This document shows, one piece after another, positions 18,778-29,670 of a stretch of 64,000 nucleotides of DNA. Each line of letters opens with the position of its first letter. Position 1 is the stretch's first letter. A model generated the notes under the pieces. It did no database searches. It worked only from the letters and a program-made list of their open reading frames with translations, and was not told the origin of the DNA. The position numbers and the translations under genes are program-made. Source of the DNA: Marinoscillum furvescens DSM 4134 (GTDB lineage: Bacteria > Bacteroidota > Bacteroidia > Cytophagales > Cyclobacteriaceae); NCBI RefSeq assembly GCF_003386095.1, contig NZ_QREG01000006.1, positions 151,288 to 215,287 on the forward strand, read 5' to 3'.

Positions 18778-21700
18778 ATGAAAAAGTTACTCTTACTTAT
18801 CACATTACTTTATTCGGGCCTTACCTATGCCCAGCAAAAAATCGTGGACAAATCCACCACATCGGGAAGTGTCTCCTACCTGGTGGCTGAGCCGGACGAC
18901 TCCAGGATGGTCTTTAAAGGCCCGGGAAATACTTTCAACTTTGTAGACCTTCAAAAACTGTCCATAACCAGCACGAGCTATTCTACCTTCACCGAAGAGG
19001 AGCGGGCAGGGAATATCATTTTCGGACGCGGTGAGCTCACCAATGAAGCCAGTGACCTCACATTCGTGACCACCACAGAGGCACACCACCTCGACTACTA
19101 CAAAACCGGCGCCAACTGGCCACGGATATTCGTTCAAGCCAGTGGCGGAGCCTACTTCGGGTCGGGCAGATTTGACCCGGACAATGCTGGCCGTGACTTC
19201 ATCAGGCTTTCCAGTGACCTCACTACCGTCACACGCCCTTTCAACAATGTACCTGATGATGGCGTAGACCTCATCAACAAAAACATCTACCAGGTACAAA
19301 TGGTCCCTTTTGGCAACAACCAAATACTGGTGAAAGCCAAGCGAACCGCCAGCGACGAAGAGTACTTTGCCTGGGACGACACCAATAACACCCTTACGCA
19401 GCTCACAGATGTGGACCATACGGACACTGACGAAGCGCATCCTACCAACTGGCCACTTGCCAAAGCCTATGGGCAAAGCGTAATCTTTTACTACAAAGGC
19501 CAGCTATACAGCTCAGATGGCACCGCCAATGGAACGGTAGCAATAGACAGTGTAGCACTTACGGATAAACAAGCCATTGGTGGCGCCGACTCCTATGCCC
19601 TTTATGGCAGTGAAAAAGACGGAGACAGTGAATTATACCTGTACGCTGAAGGAGTACTTACGAAAATCGACCTAAACGCAAGCGGTAGCTCTTCTCCTAC
19701 TGATTTCGTATCCAATGGCAACTTGATGATGTTTATCGCTGATGATGGTACCGGCTATGAACCATATCTATCAGACGGCACAACAGCTGGCACCAAAAAA
19801 CTGGCAGACCTCAACCCTGAAGGAGCCTCCATGACGCCCTCAGGAGCGTACAACCAGCACAACATTATACCGGCAGGCGATGGCTTTGTCTTCGGTGCCA
19901 ACAATGGCACCAGCTCTCAACTCTACTTTACCGATGGCTCCAACATCGTAAGCCTCAACAACCACGTGGACTACAATGGCTATGCCGCCAATGCACGTGA
20001 GGCACTTACAGCCACAGCAGCGTTTGTGTACTTTGCCGACCAGCAGGGAAATATCTACTCAGTAGCCATCCCTGACAATATTTATACAGCCAATGGCTGG
20101 ACCAATAATGCTCCTGTAGCCGGGCAATCACTGTATTTCAATGCAGATTTCACCTTTACTTCTGACCTGTCCATACACAGTGCACACATACCTGAAGGAG
20201 TCACGGTAACCGTACCGGCTGGTGTTACACTAGAGATCACCAGCATTCTGCATAGCAAAGGCACCCTCAACGTGGAAGAAGGCGGCACGCTGTTCTACGA
20301 AGAGCCTGTCAATACACTTGAGCTACAAGCACTTGTCAATGACATAGATGTATTTTTGGCTGAAGCCCAAACAGGCACCGAACCCGGACAATATCCGGCA
20401 GCTGCACTCACCCAGCTAAGCGACTCACTCAGCAAAGCCAAAACGGTCATAGAAACTGCCGACAATGCAAAGGCCGTAAATACCATGGCAGACAACCTAC
20501 ACACCACCTACATCGATGTTCGCTGGCAGGAAGTACAGCAAGAATACGTCTACAAAAACAATCTAAAAGTAGTGGTAGGCGACGTAAAGCAAGCGCAAAT
20601 CCGCAATCTACTTACATCCAAAAAACAGGTAGACTACTTGCTGCTGGGAATGCGGGAGGCCCATATGATGGGCATCCGCATCAATATTTTCGCCAATGGA
20701 TTTAATCCAAACCCTGAAATGTTTGACTACCTCTATGAGCAGGCGGTAGCGCATGGCTTTAAGATTTTTGCCAATCCCGCCGAGTGGGCCGGAGGTCAGC
20801 GGATAGCCTGCGACATGTTCGACGGAAAGTTTTGTGACGTAAAAGACGATCCGGCAAAAACCGAAAAACTAATCAACCGTGTAAAGGAATTTGCCAGTCA
20901 GTACAAGTGTGACTGGATCAATGCCTTCAATGAAGATGGCGCACCGGGTAAAACCTGGAGCGTTGCTCAATTCAACGAAATCTATTCGTCTTTATACGGC
21001 AATGTGAATGGAGCAGAACTCATCGGTGCATGTACCTGGGGCATCCCGGCGGGCATTCAAGCACTAAACAAAACGAATATCAAAGACTATGTCACTGTGG
21101 CTACTACGCACAACCTGGGCTTCAACCATGACAAGTGGGACGATTTTATAGCGGCAGCCGGAGACCTTCCGGTATGGGATTCTGAAACCAACGCCCATGA
21201 CAAATACGGCACAGGGACCCGACTGGAAGTAGCTGTAGCAGCCGGTGTAGACGGCATGGTATTCTACGACAACTGGCGCATGGTAAACTTAACGAACGGT
21301 TCACTCGGGGGCCGAGCCTTAGAACTGCGTGACATTTATTCGCAGCCTAAAGTAGAGGTAACGTCCATTACGATCTCTGGCGATGAGCAGGTAGCCATCT
21401 CACAAAGCACTACCCTTACTGCTACCATTGCTCCTGAAAACCACACCAATAAATCGCTTACCTGGACCTCCTCTGATGAGGATGTAGCTACAGTAGATGC
21501 AAACGGTGTAGTCACCGGCCAGGGACTGGGAGAAGCCACCATCACCGCTACGGCTACAGATGGCTCAGGAGTGTCCGGAACGCATACCATCACCGTAGGT
21601 CCTCTGCTGGTGCAAAGCATCGAAGTGGCAGGAGAAGCTACCATGCAGCATGGAGCTAGTCAGACACTCACAGCCTCTGTGTCTCCTGAAAATGCGTCCG

Positions 21701-22359
21701 ATGCATCGGTCACCTGGAGCTCCAGCAGTGAAACTGTAGCCTCGGTAAATGCTGAAGGAGTAGTGACTGCCAACGCCGTGGGCACTGTGACCATAACTGC
21801 CACCGCCAATGACGGATCGGGCACTACAGGATCTCTGGACATCACCATAGAACCCATTCTGATCACCGACATCACGCTCTCCGGAGATGCAGAAATGGAT
21901 GCCAACTCCACGCAAACCCTTACTGCTGAAGTGCTCCCGGCCAATGCCTCCCTCACCACCCTGAGCTGGAGCAGCAGCAGTGAAGTAGTAGCTACAGTCA
22001 ACGACCAGGGTGAAGTTTCTGCCCTTTCAGGGGGAAATGTAACCATCACAGCCACTGCCACTGATGGATCGGAAGTGAGCGGCACCTTTGACCTTACCGT
22101 CCTGGAAGTACTGGCAAGTGCCTACCAGCAGGCTTTCGTGGTATTCCCCAATCCATCCTATGGACAGTTTGAGGTGGGAGCGCCCAATGGCGAAAAGAAC
22201 CTAAGCTACCACGTATACAATGCCGCCGGCCAACTGGTGCAGGCAGGAAAGGTTCCTGACTCAGGTAAAATCAGATTAGCTGAAAACGCCAAAGGAATCT
22301 TCAATCTAGTGATCAGTACTACCCATCAATCGTTTAGTCGCAGGCTGATCGTACACTAA
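18778..22359 (+). CDS. Secreted protein: DGTxxGT propeller, unassigned GH-A-like catalytic domain, three BIG2 repeats, T9SS tail
   Basis: A 1193-aa paralogue of the protein at 6834 with a signal peptide ([19 protein letters not shown]). Order: propeller with [15 protein letters not shown] units (about 20-445), FIVAR-like helices (505-590, [11 protein letters not shown]), catalytic domain (about 594-855), three BIG2 Ig repeats (860-1110) and a sorting tail ([13 protein letters not shown]). [10 protein letters not shown] carries the likely acid/base E719 and VWDSETN the likely nucleophile E803; IRINIFANG and [15 protein letters not shown] match its paralogues. Family and substrate are unassigned; an endo- or exo-glycosidase on red-algal galactan is inferred. 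The 243-bp gap before it shows no clear motif, and an independent promoter is likely. Confidence 0.75.
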   Translation: MKKLLLLITLLYSGLTYAQQKIVDKSTTSGSVSYLVAEPDDSRMVFKGPGNTFNFVDLQKLSITSTSYSTFTEEERAGNIIFGRGELTNEASDLTFVTTTEAHHLDYYKTGANWPRIFVQASGGAYFGSGRFDPDNAGRDFIRLSSDLTTVTRPFNNVPDDGVDLINKNIYQVQMVPFGNNQILVKAKRTASDEEYFAWDDTNNTLTQLTDVDHTDTDEAHPTNWPLAKAYGQSVIFYYKGQLYSSDGTANGTVAIDSVALTDKQAIGGADSYALYGSEKDGDSELYLYAEGVLTKIDLNASGSSSPTDFVSNGNLMMFIADDGTGYEPYLSDGTTAGTKKLADLNPEGASMTPSGAYNQHNIIPAGDGFVFGANNGTSSQLYFTDGSNIVSLNNHVDYNGYAANAREALTATAAFVYFADQQGNIYSVAIPDNIYTANGWTNNAPVAGQSLYFNADFTFTSDLSIHSAHIPEGVTVTVPAGVTLEITSILHSKGTLNVEEGGTLFYEEPVNTLELQALVNDIDVFLAEAQTGTEPGQYPAAALTQLSDSLSKAKTVIETADNAKAVNTMADNLHTTYIDVRWQEVQQEYVYKNNLKVVVGDVKQAQIRNLLTSKKQVDYLLLGMREAHMMGIRINIFANGFNPNPEMFDYLYEQAVAHGFKIFANPAEWAGGQRIACDMFDGKFCDVKDDPAKTEKLINRVKEFASQYKCDWINAFNEDGAPGKTWSVAQFNEIYSSLYGNVNGAELIGACTWGIPAGIQALNKTNIKDYVTVATTHNLGFNHDKWDDFIAAAGDLPVWDSETNAHDKYGTGTRLEVAVAAGVDGMVFYDNWRMVNLTNGSLGGRALELRDIYSQPKVEVTSITISGDEQVAISQSTTLTATIAPENHTNKSLTWTSSDEDVATVDANGVVTGQGLGEATITATATDGSGVSGTHTITVGPLLVQSIEVAGEATMQHGASQTLTASVSPENASDASVTWSSSSETVASVNAEGVVTANAVGTVTITATANDGSGTTGSLDITIEPILITDITLSGDAEMDANSTQTLTAEVLPANASLTTLSWSSSSEVVATVNDQGEVSALSGGNVTITATATDGSEVSGTFDLTVLEVLASAYQQAFVVFPNPSYGQFEVGAPNGEKNLSYHVYNAAGQLVQAGKVPDSGKIRLAENAKGIFNLVISTTHQSFSRRLIVH

Positions 22360-22388
22360 CTATTCTTCGGCAGACTGAAGCTTAGATC

Positions 22389-22432
22389 AGGTGTTTCTCA
22401 GGGAACTCTCCCTGGGAAACACCTATTTTTTT
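22389..22432 (+). terminator. Rho-independent terminator
   Basis: Long hairpin with arms AGGTGTTTCTCAGGGA and TCCCTGGGAAACACCT, 4-nt loop, followed by ATTTTTTT. About 30 bp after the preceding stop codon. Confidence 0.88.
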
Positions 22433-22594
22433 GTCCACACCCCCCTATAGCTCAGAAACTTACCCTGCACAATTCACCCCTAATCTCTGACCAAATATCC
22501 ACCCGAGTCCCAGTCAGAATCAATGAATATTTGATTACAAACCAAGCTAATCTTTACAGCTATACCCCAACCAAAACTGCCTTAAATATTGAAA

Positions 22595-22611
22595 TGAGCT
22601 TTTCACACCCC
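22595..22611 (+). promoter_or_regulatory. Candidate operator TGARC-n5-ACACC upstream of gene 22682
   Basis: TGAGCTTTTCACACCCC matches the shared TGA(A/G)C...ACACC pattern in the orientation of the downstream gene, 70-87 bp before its start. A weaker similar string, CAATTCACCCC, lies near 22470. The rest of the 322-bp gap after the terminator shows no other feature. Confidence 0.35.
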
Positions 22612-22681
22612 TACCATCTTCTACTTGAGACTATCGTCTTTTCATACTTCACATTATTAAAACCTATAACTAAAATCGATT

Positions 22682-24268
22682 ATGAAAATTTTCTATTCCA
22701 ATCGAGCTATGCTGTTGCTCTGCTCGATCTTACTATCATTTACGCTTTCGGCGCAAAGCATCTATACCAACAACATGGACTATGTACTGGGTGATGTAAA
22801 ACAGGCGTTTATCCAGAACAAGATCACCACGCAGGCACAGGCTGACAACCTGATCGTGGGGTTTCAAAACATGCAGGTCAATGGCATACGCATACCTATT
22901 TTTGCAGACGGGCACGTGCCCAACAAGCCCATGCTTGATTATTTCTACGATGAGGCAGTGGCTGCGGGATTCAAGATTTTTGCCAATCCTGCCCAGCATG
23001 CCGGAGGGCAACGCATAGCCTGTGAAATGCTCAATGGCACGCTATGCACCGTAAAGGGGGACACCTCCAAATCCAACATCCTCATCAACAGGATCAAGGA
23101 TTTTGCTACCGAATACGCAGTGGATTGGATCAATCCATTTAACGAAGATGGCAAACCGGGTGGAGCATGGACAGCAGATCAAATGAATACCATCTATGCC
23201 TCACTTTATAACAATGTAGGAGGGGCTGAGCTCATCGGGCCATGCCCATGGGGCATACCTGCTGCCATTGATGTATTTAACCAAACCAATGTACCTAATT
23301 ATGTCACGGTAGCTACCACGCATAACCTCGGGTTTAACCACAACGATTGGTCTACGTTTATCGGCCAGGCAGCTACACACAACCTGCCCGTTTGGGACTC
23401 AGAGGTCAATCACTATGACAAATACGGAACAGGTACTCGCTTAGAAGTTGCACTAGATGCAGGTGTAGATGGACTGGTCCTATACGACAGCTGGAAATTC
23501 ATCAGCCTGACCGATGGCTCCATCTCCTCTACCGGGCAGACATTTATGGATCTGTACTTAAAATTTGTACCGGATACCAACAAAACCTACTACATCGAGT
23601 GTGTGGGACGCAGTAGACGAATAGCGGCAGATGGCTCCAGTGACCTTCCATATACTACTAATCTGTCAACAACCGGAAGTGACGTAGAATGGAAATTTGT
23701 ATCTGCAGGTACGGGACTCTGGCACATAGAGCGTGCCGGCGGAGGTAGTAAGCCGCGGCTTAGAGCAGGTGGAGGTTCCGATGCAGACATGGATCCCACT
23801 TCATCTTCTGGTGGATGGACGAAGTGGTCCATAGATCGGGTAAACTCCACTTCTACAAACTACTTCCTTACCTTACCCTATGGACCCACCAACGATCGCC
23901 TGCACGTGAATGGTGCTAACCAGGTAAAGATGGTAACCACCACCAGCACAGGCTCATGGGTACAGTTCCGATTTGTAGAAGTAAGTAGTGGAGCTCGTAC
24001 AGCTTCTGTTGTACCACAGAAAAACAATCTGAAAGTATATCCTAACCCCGTGACGGATGGCGTCATTTACCTCTCTTTACCAGAGACTGAAGAACAGTTG
24101 GTGACCAGCGCTTCCCTCTTTACGCTGGATGGACGAAAGGTGCTGGATACCAACCTGACAGGCGGTGGACAGCATCAGCTGCATGTAGCTCACCAACTAA
24201 AAGGGCTGCATCTGCTCCGCATCCAGACAGGCGCGGAGACACAGGAATTAAAAGTATTTCTAAAGTAA
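22682..24268 (+). CDS. Secreted unassigned GH-A-like hydrolase with ricin-like beta-trefoil and T9SS tail
   Basis: A 528-aa protein, the compact form of the family at 6834 and 18778. A signal peptide (LLLCSILLSFTLSAQ) is followed directly by the catalytic domain (about 30-290): [34 protein letters not shown] (E155, likely acid/base), TTHNLGFNH and VWDSEVN (E241, likely nucleophile). Residues about 300-440 look like a beta-trefoil of ricin or related type (YYIECVGRSRRIAAD, WHIERAGGGSKPRL), probably carbohydrate-binding. A T9SS tail (KVYPNPVTDGVIYLS) ends it. Because it is small and complete, it is the simplest member for assigning activity. No CAZy family is recognised by eye. Confidence 0.78.
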   Translation: MKIFYSNRAMLLLCSILLSFTLSAQSIYTNNMDYVLGDVKQAFIQNKITTQAQADNLIVGFQNMQVNGIRIPIFADGHVPNKPMLDYFYDEAVAAGFKIFANPAQHAGGQRIACEMLNGTLCTVKGDTSKSNILINRIKDFATEYAVDWINPFNEDGKPGGAWTADQMNTIYASLYNNVGGAELIGPCPWGIPAAIDVFNQTNVPNYVTVATTHNLGFNHNDWSTFIGQAATHNLPVWDSEVNHYDKYGTGTRLEVALDAGVDGLVLYDSWKFISLTDGSISSTGQTFMDLYLKFVPDTNKTYYIECVGRSRRIAADGSSDLPYTTNLSTTGSDVEWKFVSAGTGLWHIERAGGGSKPRLRAGGGSDADMDPTSSSGGWTKWSIDRVNSTSTNYFLTLPYGPTNDRLHVNGANQVKMVTTTSTGSWVQFRFVEVSSGARTASVVPQKNNLKVYPNPVTDGVIYLSLPETEEQLVTSASLFTLDGRKVLDTNLTGGGQHQLHVAHQLKGLHLLRIQTGAETQELKVFLK

Positions 24269-24296
24269 TAGCATAATGAAAAGACGGTAGCAACTT

Positions 24297-24324
24297 AAAA
24301 GCGGGCCCAAAAGCCCGCTTTTTT
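24297..24324 (+). terminator. Rho-independent terminator (between convergent genes)
   Basis: Arms AAAAGCGGGC and GCCCGCTTTT with a short loop and a T-run. It sits between the convergent stops at 24268 and 24367 and, with A-rich and T-rich flanks, can serve both strands. Confidence 0.85.
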
Positions 24325-24366
24325 ATCTAAACTAAACACACATACAATCTTTACCCGAGCGGCTGA

Positions 24367-27300
24367 TTAATCAGCGACCCGGACTTTTTGCCGGTAACGA
24401 CCTGTATGCAATACATACACCCCATCAGGCAAATGATTCAAATCATATTGACCTTTGCCAGCCAAACCGGAAACAGAAAACAGCAAATGTCCCGAGATAT
24501 CATACACATGGATATGCTGATCTTCCAACACCCCAAAATCATAATAAAGACTTTTACCAGCCACGTACAAAGCACGAGGCACCTCGGTCTCTTCTACACC
24601 CAACACTCCCGCAGTTAGCAGTGCAAAGCGATCTTCAAACGTGCCCTGCGAAGAAGTAAATGTGTAGGTTTCTTCGGCTATAGCTACAAAAGCGCCCGTT
24701 GCTTTGTCATGAAGCATCACGCCCGAGGTAAGTGGCTCCTCTGACGTGCTTGCCAGAGACAGGGTGTACGCTCCGGCAGCATCCACACGATAGCCTAAGG
24801 CCACCTCAGACCTATGACTCTCCGGCAGTCCCTGAATAGCCAGCCTGTGGTTTTCCTGCCCTAGCAGAGAATAAAACCTAAAACCACCTGACCCTAATAC
24901 CGGAGCATCATACGCATCGTCTAAGCCCTCGGTAGCACCCGCCGCATACCCTACGATCGTCGCTACACTTGCTGATTCATTGCTCAACAGCAGCTTGTAA
25001 GTGGTTTCCGATCCGCGGTAAAAGCCATCGTCACCATTATGTGTAGGCTGTAGCATGCTGTCCGTAAAAACGATAGATGTGGGTCCTGTGGCTTTCACAA
25101 AAAATCCCTGGCAGCTACGAATCATTCCATCCCATTTGGCGTCACCTCCAGCGCGGCTATCCGTATTCCCCAGCGCATTGACGACCAGATAATCGCTGTT
25201 TAGCCCTCTCTGCTCATCCGAAGAGTAGTCATCCCAAATGTAAATGGAGCCGCTAATGGCCGCCTCGCTATTTGCCGACATAAAAGCCTCAAAACTTATT
25301 GCTGCAGGGTATGGGTTAGCCACCAAATTGAAGCCCTGATAGACAGCTTCGTCAGCCACTCCCTGATCGGTGTAAGCTAGTGTCACATTCACTTCTCCGG
25401 AATTTGGCACACCACTAAAAACCACCTTTCCATTAGCATCTCCTGTAAACGAGCTAAAGTACCCACGCCCTGCTTCCATAGATGCCACCGACAATTCCTG
25501 AGGAGACTTAAACCGCTTCAAGCCTTCAGTTTGTCCCGCTTCATAGGGTTCTGATTCATCATAGCCATACACTATCACATTGGTGCCCAGTACGTCAAAC
25601 GCTGCAGACTGCACCGGCGAGCCTACCATGCTGTATTTGCCTGTGGTGGCACCAAAAGTAGTCGTACGCTCTATCTGGTAGTTTTCTCCGGACACACTAC
25701 CAAAGGTCAATAAGGCCCCTCCAGACTGGACGATTAGCGCCCCGTCATTAGTAATTGCTTCGTTGATGGTAAGGGCAGTACCAGCCGAAACGGTCACTGT
25801 AGCTCCTTGCCTGATCTCTACTGATCTAGCCTCCAGACTTTCGGAGGAGGTCCAGTCACCACTAAACACCACGTCTTTGTTTGGCGAAGGTGCGGACTGG
25901 CTGTTCCAGCTAGATCCATCCCACTCATACTGCTCCACTACGGTAAGCAGCCGCTCCACAGGTGCTGCGGCTTCATAGTTTGCCGACCCTGCCTGACTGG
26001 CCGTAATGGTCACCTCACCTGCAGCGTGCAGCGTCACTGTGTTTCCCGATATCGAAGCTACATCGGTATTGCTACTGGTATACGTGAGGGCATTGCCACT
26101 GCCGCCTCCCGTGGCGCCAAGTTCAAACGTGGCATGAGCTATGCGGTTTTGTGTTTCGAGTTCAGGAAAATCAATCTCCTGTGCTGCTTTGTGGATGACC
26201 AGCGTACCCGAAGTACTTTCTCCACCAAAATCCGGGTCACTGGCAGCGACAGTAGCCGTCACACCATAGCTACCTGCCGCTATAGGTGCCTCCGAAGCGC
26301 CATCATAGGAAATGACCATTCCCAACCCTTCGGGATAGGTGGTGACAGCCACTGCTCGCGGCGTACCGTCGTAGGTTTGAGACAAGTCCGCTAACTCCAG
26401 TGAGGCTGTAGCCTCCGACGACTGTACTGCCCCCAGGTCTACGTTTATCCCACGGGCATTTCCGTTGATATCGTGGAGCTTGATGGTGGTACCGGTTTGG
26501 CCTGTGCCCAGCACCAGACTTCCCGTGGCTGACACGGTTTCCACTCCATAGCTGTTGACCACTATATTGGGCGTAGCTCCTCCATCTACCAGCACCTCTG
26601 CCGCACCCTTGGTATACGCAGGATCTACAGCATTGGAGGCATCTAGCGTTATGCTTTCATCCAGTGTCAGCTTTCCAATCAGATTGGATTTAAAGTAATC
26701 GAAGAAGCTACTTTGAGTAGCTGTGACAAGCATGTCCACACCTCCGGTGTTTCCTTCGGCTACATTGTCTACCAGCAGGTTATTGATAAACTTAAAAGAG
26801 GAAGCCGGCGCCAGGTGCTTAATGGCCGGTGCCACAGTGGCAGAAGGTGCACCAGTAGCTACATTGTCTATAAACGTACTGTTGGTAATGATCCCATAGG
26901 CTCCCGGCTGGCCATTGTTGGCATTGATTACCCGGCCATTGGTAGTATTGCCCGGTTCAGCCAGGTCCAAAGGGTTGTCCAGCGTGCCGTTGTTGTAAAA
27001 CACACAATTGTAGACTTCAAAAGATCCATTGTTGCTTGCATGAATGACACCACCAGAATAGTTGCCACGCTGAGGGTAGGCTCCATTAGTGATCTGGGGC
27101 ATGGCGTAGTTATTAGTAAATGAGCAATCCTCAAAAATCACTTTATTAGCTCCACTGCCTGTCACTTGTACGACCCCTCCATACCTGGTGACGCTACGCT
27201 CAAACCTGCACCTACGCGCCGTAAACGTGCTCTCGCCTCCTGCACTCTGCGTAATGTTGACAATACCTCCGCCGATATTGCTGCCATACCACCCACAATG

Positions 27301-29514
27301 CCTCACCGTAATCCCTTCCATGGTCAAACTTTGGTTGGCAGTGGTGAGCAAAGCAAATCGCCCTTGCGTGGTTTTGGATTCATACACAGGCTGAGTTCCA
27401 TTTTGCAGGATGGTCACATCAGCACCCTCTCCGATCAGGGTAATGGTCTTAGTCACATTCAGTAAAGAGCCTTTTCCGGTGTAGGTATAGGTCCCTGCTT
27501 TGATAAAAATCGTATCTCCAGCCACAGCTTCCGCATAGGCTTTGGACAAAGTGGCGTATGGTGATGCCTCTGTACCATCTCCACTGGCATCATCTCCTGT
27601 GGGTGAGACATATGCTCGGGCTACGCGAGGCTCAGGCGCCTGTATGGTGCCGTCCAGTACACCTGTCATAAACCTGGCCATTTCATAGAGCACATCCTGA
27701 TACTCTTGCTGGTTTAGGTTGAAAAAAGCATGAACCTCGCCGGGATAAATGACCGTCTCCGCGATACCTCCCTGATTGTTTATCGCATCTGCAAACAAGA
27801 CACTTTGCGTATGCGGGATCGTGTTGTCTGCATCTCCGTGCATCATAATGGCAGGAGGTGGAGTGTCACTGAGTTGGAAAATGGCAGAATTGGCCTCCGC
27901 ACTGGGGTCTTCCTGGCCGTAGCCATTGCCCTGCCCCCAGCTACCACTGTCATTTACAAAGTCATAGATGCCATTGAACCCAATAAACCCTACCGTACCG
28001 TCATAGCGCTGAGCAGCCAGTGCCGCAAGTGGAGACCCGGCAGACCCGCCACTGAAAAACACCTTTGACATATCAAAATTATAAGTAGCCGCATTGGCAA
28101 CAGCCCACTGGTAGGCCGCATCTATGTCTTCCATGGCCAGTGTAAAAGTACCATTAGAGCCTTTGCACCTATAGGAAATCCCCAGAGTAGCCACCCCTAA
28201 GTTTTCGGCCAGATAAGTGCCGTGAGGAGAATAGCTCGCCACCGATGAAGCCAGCGACCCTCCTGACCAGCCGCCTCCATGCACCCATATATGTACGGGC
28301 ACCTTTTCCGTGCGGTCTTCGGGTACCACCAGATACATGGGCAACTTATGACCCGCCTGCGGGTAATCCACAGTGGCCATAGGCGACAGCACCACCGTGT
28401 CTACCCCAAAGGTAGTGGCCGAGGATACGATCAGGTTGTACTCCGACCGCTTGGCTACTCCCAGCCCTACACCATCTGTAGACTTAAGGTTTTCGTCGAG
28501 CTCTATGGTCACCAGCGCTCCATGCGGCCAGTTCTCTCCGGGGGTATAAGTAAGCTCATTAGAAGCGGTGAGTGTCCAGCTACCAGGCGCTTCGGTAGTG
28601 CTTTTATTGATGTATACTTTTGGCAAGGTAGAGTTGAAGTCTACGTTTTGATTAAACGTCATTCGGATACTTTCTGAAACGCCCAGATGTGTCCTGTCTG
28701 TAGGAAAGACTTCCGTTACTTCAAAATCTGACCGAATCACCTCAGGATAGTCAGCAGCCAGGCGGGCATGGGCCTGCTCCATCTCAGACGTGCTAAAGGG
28801 CTCACCAAACATCATCAGCTCGGCCATCTCTGTATGGAAGTAGGTATAGTTGCCATCTCCCTGTCGCGCCAGGTTGATCAGGTGATCGTCATCGTTTTGA
28901 TGGATCGTCCCATCGAGAGTCCCTGTTTTGATGATGCTCGACGTATTGTCAAAATATTTATAGTTGCCCGAGGCATCCAGGCTAAACCCAAAAAAGAAAA
29001 ATGCATTTTCCGGCAGGTTGTTGAGTACAATCTGTTTGTAAGTGGGCCGGCCATACTGAATGGTCATGTCGCCATTTCCCTTTCGGGTAAACCGCACCCC
29101 AGAGCACGTACCCCAGTTGTTGTTTTCTACCCGAAAGTTGCCAAACATCACTGCCACGCTACCTACATCTCCTGTTTTGCCTACATAAAAAACGGAAAAC
29201 GTATTATCAGCCGTGTAAGCGTTGGAGCCTTCGATGGTCATGTGCGAACCATTCTTTGAAAAGCCCACATTCACCTTACCAGGATAGGTTTCCTGCATCT
29301 GCTCTCCGGCGAGCGAGGGGTCTGGCTGTACGGCATCTCCCGAGCCCACAGCATTTTCCCAGCGAGTCACCGCACCATTCCCATCTTCAATGATCCCGTG
29401 GTTGTTTTTGAGCCACAGCAGGGTATCTGACGATTGGGCTATGAGCACTACCTGCACGCAAAGTATTGCCAGTATAAATAACGAGGTTTTTTTCATCATG
29501 TGTTTGATCTTCAT
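24367..29514 (-). CDS. Giant secreted multidomain protein: LamG-like, SbsA-like Ig, alpha/beta esterase, beta-helix, MBG/BIG2, T9SS tail
   Basis: About 1715 aa from the ATG at 29514 (MKIKHMMKKTSLFILAI...VVLIAQ signal peptide); the frame runs 63 bp further upstream. A lectin-like beta-sandwich (about 30-260) and an Ig-like domain (265-365) lead to an HSL/BD-FAE-type alpha/beta hydrolase: oxyanion motif HGGG (about 411), nucleophile motif GGSAG (Ser about 489), then HGDADNTIPH and GEVHAFF for the Asp/His pair. Residues about 634-955 form a right-handed parallel beta-helix (SPTGDDASGDGTEASPYATL). MBG and BIG2-like repeats (1040-1195) and the same C-terminal module as the protein at 15458 follow. 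Carbohydrate esterase activity is inferred. Whether the beta-helix is a lyase or only binds glycan cannot be told. Confidence 0.78.
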   Translation of the reverse strand: MKIKHMMKKTSLFILAILCVQVVLIAQSSDTLLWLKNNHGIIEDGNGAVTRWENAVGSGDAVQPDPSLAGEQMQETYPGKVNVGFSKNGSHMTIEGSNAYTADNTFSVFYVGKTGDVGSVAVMFGNFRVENNNWGTCSGVRFTRKGNGDMTIQYGRPTYKQIVLNNLPENAFFFFGFSLDASGNYKYFDNTSSIIKTGTLDGTIHQNDDDHLINLARQGDGNYTYFHTEMAELMMFGEPFSTSEMEQAHARLAADYPEVIRSDFEVTEVFPTDRTHLGVSESIRMTFNQNVDFNSTLPKVYINKSTTEAPGSWTLTASNELTYTPGENWPHGALVTIELDENLKSTDGVGLGVAKRSEYNLIVSSATTFGVDTVVLSPMATVDYPQAGHKLPMYLVVPEDRTEKVPVHIWVHGGGWSGGSLASSVASYSPHGTYLAENLGVATLGISYRCKGSNGTFTLAMEDIDAAYQWAVANAATYNFDMSKVFFSGGSAGSPLAALAAQRYDGTVGFIGFNGIYDFVNDSGSWGQGNGYGQEDPSAEANSAIFQLSDTPPPAIMMHGDADNTIPHTQSVLFADAINNQGGIAETVIYPGEVHAFFNLNQQEYQDVLYEMARFMTGVLDGTIQAPEPRVARAYVSPTGDDASGDGTEASPYATLSKAYAEAVAGDTIFIKAGTYTYTGKGSLLNVTKTITLIGEGADVTILQNGTQPVYESKTTQGRFALLTTANQSLTMEGITVRHCGWYGSNIGGGIVNITQSAGGESTFTARRCRFERSVTRYGGVVQVTGSGANKVIFEDCSFTNNYAMPQITNGAYPQRGNYSGGVIHASNNGSFEVYNCVFYNNGTLDNPLDLAEPGNTTNGRVINANNGQPGAYGIITNSTFIDNVATGAPSATVAPAIKHLAPASSFKFINNLLVDNVAEGNTGGVDMLVTATQSSFFDYFKSNLIGKLTLDESITLDASNAVDPAYTKGAAEVLVDGGATPNIVVNSYGVETVSATGSLVLGTGQTGTTIKLHDINGNARGINVDLGAVQSSEATASLELADLSQTYDGTPRAVAVTTYPEGLGMVISYDGASEAPIAAGSYGVTATVAASDPDFGGESTSGTLVIHKAAQEIDFPELETQNRIAHATFELGATGGGSGNALTYTSSNTDVASISGNTVTLHAAGEVTITASQAGSANYEAAAPVERLLTVVEQYEWDGSSWNSQSAPSPNKDVVFSGDWTSSESLEARSVEIRQGATVTVSAGTALTINEAITNDGALIVQSGGALLTFGSVSGENYQIERTTTFGATTGKYSMVGSPVQSAAFDVLGTNVIVYGYDESEPYEAGQTEGLKRFKSPQELSVASMEAGRGYFSSFTGDANGKVVFSGVPNSGEVNVTLAYTDQGVADEAVYQGFNLVANPYPAAISFEAFMSANSEAAISGSIYIWDDYSSDEQRGLNSDYLVVNALGNTDSRAGGDAKWDGMIRSCQGFFVKATGPTSIVFTDSMLQPTHNGDDGFYRGSETTYKLLLSNESASVATIVGYAAGATEGLDDAYDAPVLGSGGFRFYSLLGQENHRLAIQGLPESHRSEVALGYRVDAAGAYTLSLASTSEEPLTSGVMLHDKATGAFVAIAEETYTFTSSQGTFEDRFALLTAGVLGVEETEVPRALYVAGKSLYYDFGVLEDQHIHVYDISGHLLFSVSGLAGKGQYDLNHLPDGVYVLHTGRYRQKVRVAD

Positions 29515-29526
29515 GCTATGATTCTG

Positions 29527-29535
29527 GGTGGTGTA
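29527..29535 (-). promoter_or_regulatory. GGTGGTGTA element before the giant esterase gene
   Basis: On the minus strand this reads TACACCACC, the 3' half of the operator motif found at 34313 and 30944, here only 13 bp upstream of the preferred ATG. The TGARCA half is not conserved, so it is a weak copy. The gap 29578-29670 holds nothing else recognisable. Confidence 0.2.
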
Positions 29536-29670
29536 ACTTCCCTGATTTGCTACTGAATAGTGATGGTATTGCGGCATTGTGATGAAAGCGAAAATGGGGT
29601 GAACAAATGAAGTTCATTGCTCCTGCAACGCCATCCAAAAGCCACCCACATTACGCTTAACACCTACCAA

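Noticed and set aside
29515-29577. Upstream in-frame ATG of the giant esterase
   Set aside because: It would add 21 non-signal residues before the signal peptide; the ATG at 29514 gives a normal export signal.
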